64,000 nt of DNA from Absidia repens (GCA_002105175.1 MCGE01000017.1:248001-312000), one strand, 5' to 3'. Counted from the stretch's first letter, positions 46,855 to 59,487 are shown. Numbers and translations are program-made. The notes: generated from the letters alone by a model not told the origin.

Positions 46855-47345
46855 ATTTCACATTCCGCACACATGAAATATTTATTTTCTCTCCTCTGCC
46901 TTTTATAATTTTTCGTCCCTCTTTCTTTTTGATTTTTTTTTCTTTATTTTTTCTTCACCATTCAGCTTCCATAGGGCTATGTTGAACTTAGAATAGTATC
47001 AGGACTAGTTTAGAAGGGATTTCAGATCAGGGATTACAAGATGCATGGGGAAATCCTTTCATTTTGGAGCCTTCATTATTCATCAACTGGGTTTAGTTTT
47101 AGTTTGTATCTACGTCTGAATAAAATATGTATCTTTTTATTTGCTTCAATGAAAAATGTTCCGCTTGTTTCTCTCATTTACTTTCATTACCTTCTCCCCC
47201 CTTTGAATCTATTGTTATGAATCAATAAAAGTCATCCCTTTAGACTTTCTCATGCCTTACACAATACAGTATAGTAGCTCTCTATCTACGCTCATCTCTT
47301 TAGATTAGAAACGACCATTCTCGGTTCTCCCCCCTCCCAATAGCC
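46855..47345 (+). repeat. Dispersed repeat family, copy F
   Basis: The 5' motif is degraded (ATTCCGCACACATGAAATATTTATT, here split: ATTCCGCACACATG, then AAATATTTATTTTCTC, about 46862–46891). The core is nearly perfect: GGACTAGTTTAGAAGGG (47002–47018) and AAGATGCATGGGGAAA (47038–47053). A short deletion follows the core, then TCTGAATAAAATATG, GCTTCAATGAAAAATG and ATCAATAAAAGTCATCC modules. Confidence 0.8.
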
Positions 47346-48520
47346 TTCCTCATGCTACCTTCCCCTGGATCCCTTGGTACCGAAGAAAAACAAACAATGA
47401 CTATCAAGGCAGGGTGCTGATCCTGGATTACGATAAACCTAGCGCCCCTAGAATGCTGACCATGACGATGACACCGGGACCCTCCGACGTATTTTGAATG
47501 CTTGCTTCTGCGGGAAAACAAATTGATATCACATGGTGTAGAATGCCGACAAAACAAATAAAACTTGGATGGAATACAGAATATTTGCAAACAATCTGGA
47601 TTAGAATTAATTGGACTGATTGGTGGATGGATGGAAAAAGTGTGTGTTCCAAGTGTATACAATACAACGTCACTCCTACCTCTCTCTCTCTGTGTGTGTG
47701 CGTCTCAGAAGGCGGTGCATTGGCCCAAAGGTTTTGATGTAATGACGAACGGTGTGTAACCATCCTGACCCTGGATTTGAACTTGAGCAACAGGTGGAAG
47801 ATGACTAACAACGCAGTATGAAATAAGGTGACTCAAGTTGACTTTGGATGCATTGGTGATTAGACAACAGGTGGCCCCTTAGTTACTTGATGGGTACATA
47901 CAGCGTATTTACCAACTGCGCGGGTTTAGGCAACCAATATCAGTCGCTATTGTTTCCGCAACTGCATCATGTTGTGTATTTTGTTGTCGATGTGCTTGGA
48001 AAACTCGATCTGCCACAATTTGGGGAACAATCGACGGAAAGGAAAAGCATACTGTATGTTTGACACCCCCCTGACGACCCTGTACAACTGCTTTTATTAT
48101 TATTTTTATTTGAAGATCAAAGTTTTGGCTGCATAGTGGAAAACAACATGATACAATTACGCGCTTCATTTTCACACAGTGGACACGGGATATGCTAAAT
48201 GGTGGCTTCACGCATGCTTATCGATGATTTTATGGAATCTTGGAAAAGGTCAATGGGGTTCATTTGTGTACTCTTGAGGCACACAACGGCTTCGGATAGG
48301 AAAACGTCTTTGGTAAGAAAAGAAAAAAAGAATGAGAATGACGGTGGCTGATTAGTCTGTTTTGTTTTTTCTTGTTTAGGGGTACAAACGCCAAGGTCGG
48401 ACTCCATCACAGTTACAAAATCAAGGAAATAAACATTTGGTGTGTCAAAATGTCGTTGAGGATCATCAAGAGTTTGGTTTGATCGATGGGAAGAAAACAA
48501 ATAAATAAACAGGAAACGAA
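47346..48520. other. Unresolved coding-like region
   Basis: Several stretches read like protein without forming one gene. On the complement strand 47909–48211 is open for 101 codons from an ATG. 47660–47870 contains a second protein-like stretch (with VQIQGQDGYTPFVITSKP), and a good acceptor TTTTCCCGCAG precedes a hydrophobic C-terminal-looking end at 47460–47516. On the plus strand 48225–48509 makes an open spliced frame across a convincing intron, GTAAGA…TGTTTAG (48313–48379). Frames do not join cleanly in either direction. A fast-evolving gene, a pseudogene or chance are all possible; no family was recognised. Confidence 0.25.
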
Positions 48521-48866
48521 AAGTAGGTGTAAAATGTGTATTGACTACTGATTACTCTTTTTTTTATGACATAAGCGACAGATGAAATGGGCTTATATAG
48601 CATCCCCTTAAAATATATGGTTGAATCAGAAAAAGAATAAGAACATGATCATGATCTAATGGTTTATATCCCCTTCTATCAACAACAAGATGTCTTCGCT
48701 AGTTATTGGCAGAAAACCACTGAATAGACTGGATTGTCGATCAATACAGTATGATATACACAACACTTTACTTTTGGAAAACTGGCATGTTTGGTCCGCA
48801 ATCTGGGATTTGGACTTGTTACATTATTTGACCCCTCTCAACCTCCCCCTTTTATCTACCTCTCTG

Positions 48867-48897
<31 letters not shown>

Positions 48898-50045
48898 CCT
48901 TCCTTCATTACATTACCTTATTCACATACACACATAGATAAACTTGGCCCTACTTTAAATTCACTAGTTAGACACTCTATTATATTTTATATTTATATTT
49001 GTATGAATCAATAAAAACGTTTATATTGCCATTATATATGATACTGTCTATTTTTTGTTTGTTTGTTTGTTTGTACCAAATAACGTATATATTTTATTTT
49101 TAGTGCACAGCCATGACTAAAGGTAATAAGAGTAACCCAACACTACCATTGCCGATCATTTTACGCGTCAGCAAGGTAACTCAAAACTAAACAAAATTGG
49201 GGGGTGAAGAAGGGGGCGTAAGCAAGCATGTCCGTGGGCACTCTTCTTTTATCCATAAATGGAAGCCCAGTACAACAGACTGACGAATACATCTTTAATC
49301 ACGGCCGGTCGATTTCGCGCGAGTTACAAGCCGTATTCAATAATGAAATGGAATTCTGTAACATTTATGCCAATACACCTTATAGAACATAACTCGTTGA
49401 CTTATTCGATAAAGCTGTTTTACCTTTTTTTTTTTTTTTTTTTTTTTAGGTGCCTGAAGTGGCATAAGCCTTCTCAACTAAAGTCACTTGACATTATTTG
49501 AGAGAATTATACTGCAAACTGCTCCTTTTTCAGCTGTTTATCTTATTTCATTTATCAAACGAGCCATCCAACCTCGAGACAAGCTGTCTCTCCAAAAAGA
49601 CGAAAAACAATCAGATAGGAATATTCTTTTTTAAGGTTGAATCACATGGAGGAGGAATTTTGTCGAGCGAAAGTGAAAGCGCGCGAGCGAGTCGAGCGAA
49701 ACATGGTCATTGTCTGGTAAAAAAAAAAAAAAAAAAAAAAAAAAAGCGAACGAAAAAAATACTTCAAACATGTTGGTTACACGCATACTTGGTTGATTCT
49801 CTGGTTATCGCGCGAGGCTCCGTTCATAAAATGAACGGTAATTTTTTAATTTGTAATGCCGACAAAGAACAGGAAGAAAATAAATTAGTCAAAAAGGGGA
49901 GGAGGAAGAGGAGGAAATGAGTTGAAAATGGTATATGATCATTACTTATTAAAAAAAGAACGGGTCCTTTTCGACCCAATTTTTTCCTCCCCCTAATAAT
50001 TAAGAAAAAAAAAACAGTAGCAAGATCCTTATCAAGAATGAGACC

Positions 50046-50089
<44 letters not shown>

Positions 50090-50785
50090 TTTTAACTAGG
50101 GTCAAAGAAGAAGGTAGTAAAAGGGGGTAAAGCGTTTAAAAACAATAAACTTTGATACTTGCAAGTTCGCGCGCAGGTTATGAAAAAAAAACAAAATGCC
50201 TTCTCTCACCCCCGCTTTGTTGGTCCCTTTTTCGCTTTATATCATCTGAAAATGGGCAATCAACTTTTTTTCCCTTTTGTCCCACCTCTTTCATGAATTG
50301 TCGCGCGCTCTTGACATGCCGAAAAAAAAAATAACAATTGACAGTACCATATGCTTTGATTCGATTTCAATAAGTAGTAAATAAGAAGGAGTGAAGTAGT
50401 ATAAAATAAGTGACAAGGAAGCTATTGTCACTTTTGTATATACATAAAAAAGTATGTGCTATGCAGAAAACAAATGGTTGCAGTCATCATTGGCGATATC
50501 GGTGAAAACATCGTCAAATGGTAAGTGTGTGTGATCAATCAATCTACAGCTATATAAAAAGCTCTTCTTGTGTGACCTCAGAGACTCCCCCTATACAAAT
50601 AAAAATTGGGGGGAGCTCATTTTCATTTTCCTGCTCCTCAAAAATAATGTTTGGAACCCCGACAGCGATTTTCACCAATTTATAAAGGGACAAAAAGTTT
50701 TTTTTTATTTTTCCATTCTTTCTTTTTCTTTTCCATCTCTTCACCTCTATTTTTTAATTTCTTAAATAATCTCTTTTCATATATT
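48521..50785. other. Gene-poor DNA with long homopolymer runs
   Basis: Contains a T run at 48869–48898, a T run at 49421–49447, an A run at 49720–49745 and a 39-nt A run at 50048–50086. A short spliced frame may exist: ATG 49113 to a good donor AAG|GTAACT (49171), then (T)n-AG at 49448. It would code only 24 residues. A frame from ATG 48690 (about 60 residues before a T run) has no supporting features. The last part is the upstream region of the bHLH gene. Confidence 0.4.
50048..50086. repeat. Poly-A tract of about 39 nt
   Basis: Uninterrupted A run, the longest homopolymer on the plus strand apart from the T run at 61303–61340. Not attached to a recognised retroelement or transcript. Confidence 0.85.
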
Positions 50786-52083
50786 ATGCCATCTGAAAAA
50801 TTCAAGATTTCTAAAGCAAGTCGATCAATTCGCCATGCTGCACAAAACTTTTTTTGCACTTTTAGTGCATCTCCTAATGGGTCTCAATCAACGTCAACCA
50901 CTTATCCTATAGGTAAGAAGGGAAAAACGATCTTGTTGGAGTAAACGTCGACTAATATTCTTTCACATTCATAATAGTGGGTGGAAACATCTCAGCTAGT
51001 ATTCACGAAGATCCTGAATCACACTTGGACCGACGATCGGCTCACAACGCTTTGGAACGTCAACGTCGTGAAACACTGAATTCAAAATTCCAAGAATTGG
51101 CTCACGCATTACCCGCTCTTCAAACTGTACGCCGCCCTAGCAAAACAATGATAGTGGCGAAATCCCTGGATTATGGTAAATATCAAACACAAACATGCAA
51201 AAAAAAAAAAGAAACCAAAGCTTATTTATTCTTTCTTTTCGTAGTCACTAAAAGTGTCCAACGAGAAACTCATTATGTCAATCAAATCAAGGATCTGCAA
51301 AAGCAAAATGAGCGCCTACGAAAACAAGCCAAGATCTCAAAATTAGCTTCAACCAACAAACACCATCTATCCGGCATTAATAAAACCAAAACGACTTCAT
51401 CGACTTGCACCACCTCCACTACCTCCACCGACGGACCACCACCTATGACTCCGCCATTGTCTTCCTCATCATCCAATGCTTCTTCATGCACAATGAAACG
51501 TAGTTCCACCCTCTCGTCGACAGGTCAAATCAGCACTCACAAGAACAACGTCCATCAAATGTCTTCCCCAGTGATTGAAATCAACCAGTACCATAAACAT
51601 CAACAAATGTCTCCTCCCTTGACACCCGAAACACCTAACAAGAAACAACGAACGTCTTCCCCGTTGATGGATAGCACCACATGGGCAGATCCTTCCATGA
51701 TGATGATGACCACCACCATGCCAACGGCCACTACGATTACTTCTAATGCCACTCCTCCACACCATAGAGATATGACTTCGACAATGATGATGATGCCACC
51801 TCAACAATGGCCCGTCCATGCCAGCGATCCTATGTTTTCCACCCCCTCATTGGATTTATATTCGACTAGCAGCAACAGCCCCAACAACAACAACACCTTC
51901 ATGTACAACACCCCATCAACCAATACTCATCAACCATCCATGCTTCAAAATGCTACTCATTATATGTCTCTTTCTGATCCTAACATCAACCCCATGCTCT
52001 TCTCTCCATATCAATGGCAAGACAGTCCTCCAGTTTACCATCCTCCTGTAGCCAAATCTTCTGATCCACTTTACTTGGCTTAA
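50786..52083 (+). CDS. bHLH transcription factor with adjoining coiled coil
   Basis: E-box-binding regulator, nuclear. Exons 50786–50912, 50978–51175 and 51245–52083 give 387 residues. The basic region (RRSAHNALERQRR, residues 61–73) has the H65–E69–R73 pattern that reads CACGTG-type E boxes. Helix 1 (ETLNSKFQELAHALP), a loop (ALQTVRRPSK) and helix 2 (TMIVAKSLDYVTKSVQRET) follow, and run into a polar coiled coil (HYVNQIKDLQKQNERLRKQ, about 114–132). The C-terminal two thirds are Ser/Thr/Met/Pro-rich with ATG triplet repeats. The 69-nt second intron (51176–51244) lies inside helix 2, is a multiple of three and has no stop codon, so its retention would insert 23 residues without shifting frame. 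The first exon adds a short basic N-terminus. Targets are unknown. Confidence 0.9.
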
Positions 52084-54485
52084 TTTTGGTGTTGTGTCCG
52101 TTGCGTGTTATATCCCTTCCCATTCTATTTGATTCCTTGGTAAATAAGGGCTTGCTCTTATTTATTGACTCTTTTTTTTTTATGTATTGATTATGAAAAA
52201 AAAAGATGGATACCTTCTTTATTGTATGTGTACATATTTAGTTTACTTTGTTTTTTAGTTTAGTTTTCCCCCTTTTTTTATGTTATGATATGTCAATGAT
52301 GCGTCGCTTGCTCGGTGTACTTGATTTCTCTTTTTTTTTTTTAACTTTGCCCCCTTTTTTAAATTAATTTAATAAACCACTGGTGATCTGTATTGTCTTT
52401 TTGATGACTTTAATGTGTATTTTGTGTTTTTGCGTATGGATGAGGGGAGGGGGGATCAACGGCATTGTGGGTGGGGGAATTTTCATTTTTTGTGATGATG
52501 ATTTGCAAAGGATAGGCTGCATCTTTTCGCTCGGTCTGCATGGTATCGTCCCTTTATGGCAATCTCAGGAACCATGCGATGGGCACATTTTTGTAACAAA
52601 CAACGAACCAAATCCCAGTTTCACTTCAATAGCTTAATCGTACATATCATACCAACCTTTTTTTTCAATCCCGTCCCTAGCTCCATTCATTTATGATACG
52701 ATCTGATATGATTTTTTTCATCCATTCATTTACTTTTTATATTATCATACAATAAAAAAAAGACCAAAAAAAAAAAAAACTTGTGTATAATTATGTTATA
52801 TCTTACATCAAAAAAATTATTCATGTGTTTCATCCATAGAGTCAAACATTCTCAAGCATCAGATGACAAGTGAACATCGAAAACTATTTTTTTTTGGGGG
52901 GGGGTAGGAAAAGTCCGTTCACTAGGTCATGTTATCCTTAAAAGGTCACTGATCAATCTCATTCTCATTCTTGCTGTCTCTCCTTAACTTCCAGTGTTGA
53001 CATCTCCGATCACCAATATAGGGGAGTGGGGGTGGGGAGGTCGAGAGTGAAAATCCTGCTGCTATTCTCGGACTTTTATCGCGCGAAAGTCAACCGAGGG
53101 TGCAAGCGAGCGAGCGAGCGAGCGAATGTGGTGTCACAACTCCACCCACTGGAATACTTTATACACTTACAGTCATTGATCGACATTTCTCGGTAGACAT
53201 GACCGTCTCGGCCTTGGGATAGTTCTAATTTCTTCCTATTGCAACCGTCTTTGCGACTCACAAAAAAAAAAAACAAAATCTGTGCCGAACAGGAGAAAAA
53301 ACAAAATCGCCACAGTCATTGACTCTATGTTCAACAAACATGTATCGTTTTTCATTTTAATTCGAGACCTGTGCTAGTTATTAATGAAACCATCATTGAC
53401 ATTCCTACTAATAAGATGATATAAAAAAACCCCCATATATGCATCTGGATATCTGGTTTTTTTTTTTTTTTTTTTTTGGTTTTTTTTTCCTAGGCCAAAA
53501 ATCCCAAGTTATAGTTTGTACAACGGTGACGAATCCCTGTTGTACATTTATACATATATTTCCAGCAAAATTTGGCAATGATCAACACTCATATCTCTGC
53601 ATTGGGTCTTTTTTTTTTCATGTCGTGTTGGGCTGTGCGGCTACACTTGTACGTTTTTATTTTTTATAAAGGACACTAGAAGAGAAAGGGGGGTATAATG
53701 TATGAGTCGGGGACAGTGCTGACGCATTCATCATTGTTCTACAAGTAAAGAGAGTTTTTGTACGTATGGAATAAAAAAAATCACATTGGTAACAGTACCA
53801 TTGATGAATATACCAATACATTTTGCGTTCAGCTATTTTTTTTTTTTTTTTTTTTGTGAATGTGAAGCAAACAATCAACCCTAGCATAAAAAGCACATGA
53901 CGCATAATAAGAAGGCAAAAAAAAAAGCATTTTATTTCATAATATTGAAGGAAGAGGGAAGCTATTGAAAGCAATCATGGTACTATACTAATACTAATAG
54001 TACACTAATTATCTATCCACCAAATTGCAACTACACCATCAGGGTAGGGATGCATTGCTGCTACTGTCTTCACTTAGTGTAACCTAGGTGGTCCAAGCCT
54101 CTAGTTCTATCCGGTTGCTCGTCCGCTTCTTGTCCTATACCGATCCCACAATAAGTTTTGGTTCGTACTATAAACTACCATAAAAAATCAAAAATGGTTC
54201 GTCAGTGATCAAAATATTGAAGGTGGGCCAAGATGATATTGAATAAATGGTGGTGGAGGAATACCTACACACTGCTTTCTATTGCCTCGGATGTTCATAA
54301 TGTATTTGACACCGATGTTCACACGTATCCTATTTAACAGCCACTGATTAATGTCACTGGCTACCCTGCTATTGAACGTAGTGCAAATATCACCGTTTTG
54401 TCTGGCCCCTTGTTATTACTGTTTGCGTCCCACTTTGCCGCTCTATTGGTGAGATAAAAGAAAAATTGTACGGTGAGTGGCAAAG

Positions 54486-54519
<34 letters not shown>

Positions 54520-54844
54520 ACCTTGACAAGAATTAGCTAGTTATTTAAGGACTTACGTTATATTTGAAACCAACTAAAAAGTACATCAACTCAGCAGAGA
54601 GTGCAACAAAAGAAGGTTTCATGAAACAACTATTGTAAGAAATCAAAATGAGGGAGTAATAAAGTAGACGTGTCAATAGTAGAAGAAGTGTAACCAAGTA
54701 AAGCTACTTGTGCGTGAATGACCATGCACTCAATACAATATATAGATAATAAAAGGTCATGATAAGAGATATAACAAAGAAAACAAAAAGGAGGAGAAAA
54801 AACTTTTGATGTCAAAAAAAAAAACCTCGCAAAAGAAAATACTT
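52084..54844. other. Gene-poor intergenic DNA
   Basis: 3' flank of the bHLH gene, then low-complexity sequence: a G run at 52896–52905, CGAG-type repeats at 53108–53124, T runs at 53459–53477 and 53838–53855, and an (AT)n tract at 54489–54516. No credible gene, tRNA or repeat-family copy was seen. Confidence 0.45.
54489..54516. repeat. (AT)n microsatellite
   Basis: Uninterrupted alternating A/T run of about 28 bases. Confidence 0.95.
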
Positions 54845-55665
54845 CAAATCCCGCACAGGTGATATTTTTATTTTCGCCAATTTTTTTTTTATTTTTCGCT
54901 CCTTTTCTTTTTTTTTCTTCTGTAATTCTTCACAATTATGAACCTCATGGGGTTATAATGGACTTAGATTAGTGTTCGGACTAGTTTAGAAGGGTTTTCA
55001 ACTCAGGAATTACAAGAAGCATGGGGAAACCTTTTGATTTTGGATTCAATATTTAGAACCACTGTTCGTTGGGTTATCATAGTCTTCATTAGCTTTGTTT
55101 ATTGTTAGTTTGTTATTCTTTTTAACTATATCTGAATAAAAAATGTCTCTTTTACTTCATTCAATGAAATATGTTCCAATTGTCTCTTTAATGTTGTGGA
55201 CAAGATCCTGTTTTTTTTTTACCGTTTTTCTCGTTTAATTAGTGTTATATTTCAATAGAAAACTACCACTTTTATCGCTCACATGCGCTTAATGGTAGAT
55301 ACCGCTTCACAAATGAGCCTTTAAATAAGTGTTGAATATTCTCAGTCCTCCATTCTTTCCCCTCATGCTTCCTCCAACAAGTCCCTCCTTTAGGCTTCTT
55401 GTTACATTAAGCTTCTCATCTATAGCTTAGTATCTACCATATGTTTCAATAAAGTACTGTTTTTATAATCCATCTCCTGACTCATTTGCTAGAGCGTAAT
55501 GTCGTCATTGTAGCTGTTCATTTTTGAGCACGCATCACATATATGTTTTCTAGCTTTTCATTGACTATGTTTTCCTCATATACCTAGTGTTTGGTAGGCA
55601 CACTAGCTCTCTTAGTATCAAGTGTAAACCTAAACCAGCCATGTCAATAAAGCTATGCTGTGCGG
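54845..55665 (+). repeat. Dispersed repeat family, copy G
   Basis: The 5' motif is TTCAAATCCCGCACAGGTG (about 54844–54862). A pyrimidine tract follows, then the core CGGACTAGTTTAGAAGGG (54977–54994) and AAGCATGGGGAAACC, then ATCTGAATAAAAAATG, TTCAATGAAATATGTTCC, TTTCAATAGAAAACTACC and TTTCAATAAAGTACTG modules. The distal part (55465–55570) aligns with 62430–62530 of copy H (CATC-TCCTGAC … TGTAGCTGTTCATTTTTGAG … TTCTAGCTTTTCATTGACTATG-like). Confidence 0.8.
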
Positions 55666-57012
55666 CGAATCTTGGGTCACTTAATATGAAAAAATTGGTC
55701 TATTCCTGCTCCACCATTCATACCAATCAAGCAATACCATGCAGTCAGTGAAGTTATATCTATAAAGTGCTACAATACCCCACTAGATTAGGCATATTCA
55801 AGAAAGCCTACCGACGGACGTTGTGTATGGCGGACAAACTTTATAGGACTGCCCACTAAATGATGAATAATCAAAACCCATACTGCAAAACCCTCCTTCG
55901 TTGACATCCAGGGATATTATTTATTTTCAAAATGTGCGAACATTTGCAAGTGGGAGCGTCATGAGACTTTTCCAGGGTCCCAAAACTGTGGGTGGCATGA
56001 ACCAGCGGTGTTGGAATACCACGAAACTCTGATTGCCTGACAGGGAATGGTCTCCTTGATTGACATCAATGACACATAAATGAAGGATGCAAAATAAATG
56101 TAGTGAGATATTTCCGAAAAAGGTCTATCACCGGATTTCATTGATATGTCAACGAGCACAAAGAAAAGGCCAAAAAAAAAATAGGGGCAGACTCAGTTCC
56201 AAGTGATAACAAAAAAGGCAATTTACCGAAAAAATGTTTAATTTTCTAAAGAGCAACTAGAGATTTTGCACATACGGTTTCATTTGGTCTGGTTTTATCG
56301 TTGTTGTTTTTTTCTGGCCACGCTAACATATGTTATTGCAAAAGGGTGAGTGCTTTTTTTTTAAAAAAAAAAAAAAAAAAGCGGCAACTTTTGGTTATCG
56401 TACATATTTATAAACCGGCTGCGTTTTTATGTTCACATTCAATAGATCTTTCGTATACATACAGTAATAAGTAATTCTTGGGAAAAAAGGGATACTGCAG
56501 CCAAATAAAAACGTAAAAGCATTGAGTGCTAACATACGGATTTGCTACATCTTTTCAGTGACGTATTGTGCTTCACACTCTAATGATTTTGTATCATATC
56601 ATCCAAAGCACATCTATGAATACCAAATTTGGTTTTCTATTTTATTATTGTTTGCAGCATTTGCTAACTCGAAGTGAATCAAGTGACGATAATTGTTGAC
56701 ATAACCTTGGTTGTATTTGGCTCCATAATAGTAATAAAAAAATATTTGCGGAGATTGACCAAAAAAGGAAGAGTCAAAGCGATCCTTTTTGCATGAACGA
56801 TGATATGATTGGTGGGCCGTTCGACAAACTCCATTTCCCTTATTGTTGACACTCCTTTATTTAATCACACAGCAGCAAAAGTTTAAAGTAAATATATACA
56901 TATAACTTTAATTGATATAAAGTAAAAAGGTTTGAATGAAAAGATATATAAATGCACTCTCATATCCACGTTGCCTTTTTTTTTTTTTTCTACATCGAAA
57001 TACGTTTATATT
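55666..57012. other. Intergenic DNA upstream of the HMG-box gene
   Basis: A complement-strand open patch (55959–56159) reads somewhat like protein (including VSWYSNTAGSCHPQFWDPG) but has no family or clear ends. An A run is at 56364–56382. AAGATATATAAATG (56941–56954), about 60 bases before the HMG-box ATG, is a good TATA candidate. Confidence 0.35.
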
Positions 57013-57833
57013 ATGGATACTCTCGTTAACACCAATACTTCCTTGAAATCTCCCAAGAAAGCAAAAGTTGGTAGACCTGTCAATTGCTTCATGGCCTTTC
57101 GCTTAGAGAAACATCGCGAAATTTCATCACGGACCCCGGGACTCAACCATCGTGATATATCCAAGATTATTGCCAAGTGGTGGAGAGCAATGTCTGAAGA
57201 GGAAAAAGCTCCTTATCGAGCAATTGCATCAAAAGCTAAGGCGGATCATGAATTACGGTAAGTCGCACACCTTGTCATTTCACGTTCTCCATTTGTCACC
57301 ATCATCAGTCCTCTTATATATATATTTTTTTTTCAATATACAGATATCCAGACTACACTTACAAACCAATCAGAAAGTCTCAAAGACAAGTGCGACCCTA
57401 TCATCGTCGAGAAGATGAGATCACACGTCAACGCAAAGCACAAAAAAATGAGCTGAAATTAAAGCCTTGGCTTGAAGAAGGATCTGCTCCTGTTCCCAAT
57501 CTGTCACCTTCCACATCAACTACTTCCGTTCTTCAAAATTCACCAACGTCATCTTTTACCAGTGCCGACTTCAACTCAACTCCATTTTTTATTCCTCCTA
57601 CTCATGTTGACCATGACTTCTCATTATTTACACCTGAACCTTTTCCGCTATGTAATCCGATTGCTTATGATCCTTCTCTTTCTTCTAACCTCGATTCATC
57701 CTTTTTTACGGACGGTGGGTCATATTTTTCAAACCCAGTTGAACTATCTGCATGGATTTCCTCAGTCAACGTTCCTATGCTCACAACGCCCACCCCTGAC
57801 CTGCTTTCTTTGGAAACTTTCCTTCAATCTTAA
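57013..57833 (+). CDS. HMG-box transcription factor of the fungal mating-type (MATA_HMG) class
   Basis: Sequence-specific HMG-box DNA-binding protein, nuclear. Exons 57013–57257 and 57344–57833 give 244 residues. The HMG box (about 20–88) shows the three-helix pattern: GRPVNCFMAFRLEKHREI, then NHRDISKIIAKWWRAMS, then KAPYRAIASKAKADHELRYPDY-type helix ending YTYKP. This matches MAT1-2/SexM/SexP-type boxes better than HMGB or SOX. The intron splits the codon before YPDYTYKP. A basic stretch (RRED…RQRKAQKNELK) follows, then a Ser/Thr/Pro/Phe-rich, acidic C-terminus typical of an activation domain. The triose-phosphate transporter and RNA helicase genes that flank the zygomycete sex locus are absent here, so it is probably a paralogue rather than the sex-determining gene. 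Confidence 0.85.
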
Positions 57834-59478
57834 TCCTCTTTCTCTTTCTATCATAGTAATTTTTTTTAAAAAATTGATTCTACATTATAATACATAGTTT
57901 TATATACTTCTTACGCATACAATCTAATAAAATCATTTCAATTTGCTGGTTCAAATGTCACTGCGCGGAGTTTACTTCCCGGTTTTCTTCCAATTTTTTT
58001 TTTACAAAATAAATAAATTATATTCTCTTTGTCTTTGCTATAAACAATCTTCACCTTTGGAGGATTATTTTTGCAATATTGACGTCATATTATCTCATTC
58101 CACAGAAAAAGCTAGTTACATCCTGGTTTTCCTTTTACATTACTCTTTAACATCATTCAACCTTTTCCGGCATCACCGCTGATTCCAATACAAAAGACGG
58201 CACTTCTATTTGCTTCAATACTGACCCCACTTTCACAACAACAACTGTTAGCGCAATACAAAATGGAAAATGGAAGGGGAAATGGCTCTGCACATGGAAA
58301 AACTGGTATTCTTGGCTGACGCATGATATGTAAGGAGCGAAACCATTCGTATTATACGGCACATGGACTCAATTTTATTAGAAGGTAAACGTGGTGACAA
58401 GGGGATCCAAAACATAACATATCTCTCACTTATCGTCAGTTTAACTAACTGAGTTCCTTAAAAAATATTGTAGATGTTTGTAAGATGATGCATAGTCGCT
58501 CTCACGATATTCAGAAAACAAAACGGTAAAGCTGATAAGGAAAGCAAAGTGGATCATGAAAACATGGAGTGCAACGAAGATTCTATAGGCTACAAAAGAG
58601 TAGGTGGATATATATGAACAAGAGGTTTTGACTTGAACTGACTAGCGTTTCACGTATTTCGATAGCGACGATAAACATATTATAGCACGTCGATGGTTTC
58701 CGTGTTACCAGATTTGGCTACTTCTTATACCTCAACATCGTTGTGATCCACCTTATCTTTTTTTTTTTTTTTTTTTTTTTTGCCAGCATATCCTCGAATA
58801 CAGCGATTCTCACTTGCCAGGTTATTGATATTGGAATATGTTCAGCCAAGGTGTTTTACATGAATGAACTTGAGGTAAAAAAAAAAAAAAAAACAGATTA
58901 CAAGGAACTACTTAAGCAATACATTAATCATTATCTACCTGTATAGCTTGGAATAGCCAATTGTAGTAGTAGACTTGGTATGAGTCTCGGGACCAATGCA
59001 AAACAATCTACAAGAACAGTTTGGACAACAAAGGGGAAAACCTTACTCATAGATGCAACACTTCCATTGAATAACAGCGGACCATTATCCTCTTTATTAG
59101 CATCCTATGCGTGAAATCAATGAACTTTCAGGTGACAATGAAAAGTCAAGTGGCAACACCGTAGGAACAACATGATAAACAGCAAATGATAGAATAAAAA
59201 TCATCACCAACAACAAACAAAGGACAATGCTGATTTTATTTGACGCTACATTCCTCAAAGTCTATATATTTACCCCTCCTCCCCTTGCATCATCCATACC
59301 GCTAGTTATATACTTTTGTTATTGTTGAGTATCTTATTATTTCCCCCTTATATATATTTCATTAAATAAAACCCTCCTTTTCTTTTTTTTTTCTTTTTAT
59401 TTTTGTCTCGTTTTGACTCTTTTTATGACATGAAATTCCTTTGTCTGTCAGACAAGTTCAGAACAGCAATGCGGGTCT
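57834..59478. other. Intergenic DNA
   Basis: 3' flank of the HMG-box gene, then sequence without a credible gene. A T run is at 58758–58780. A plus-strand frame at 58743–58946 is mostly homopolymer translation. Confidence 0.4.
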
Positions 59479-59487
59479 TATATAAAT
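59479..59487 (+). promoter_or_regulatory. Candidate TATA box of the single-pass membrane protein gene
   Basis: TTATATAAA lies about 100 bases upstream of the preferred ATG (59582). An ATG at 59486 overlaps this box, which argues against that ATG being inside the mRNA. Confidence 0.4.

Noticed and set aside
48690..48941. 83-codon plus-strand frame starting MSSLVIGRK
   Set aside because: Ends in translation of a T run; no splice partner found that continues it in frame.
49498..49920. 140-codon plus-strand open frame rich in lysine
   Set aside because: Crosses a 25-base A run, which supplies the lysines; no splice or start context and no family resemblance.
50457..50545. ATG frame followed by a GTAAGTG donor upstream of the bHLH gene
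   Set aside because: Only 16 codons, and no matching acceptor and onward frame were found; probably chance near the promoter.
55959..56159. 66-codon complement-strand frame upstream of the HMG-box gene
   Set aside because: Protein-like in composition but without splice sites, start context or family; kept only as a note in the gap description.
57013..57833. Calling this locus the zygomycete sex locus
   Set aside because: Only the HMG-box gene is present; the flanking transporter and RNA helicase genes that define the locus are not in the window.
57472..57897. 141-codon plus-strand frame in the HMG-box gene
   Set aside because: Alternative frame of the real second exon; the HMG-box frame is continuous with conserved sequence.
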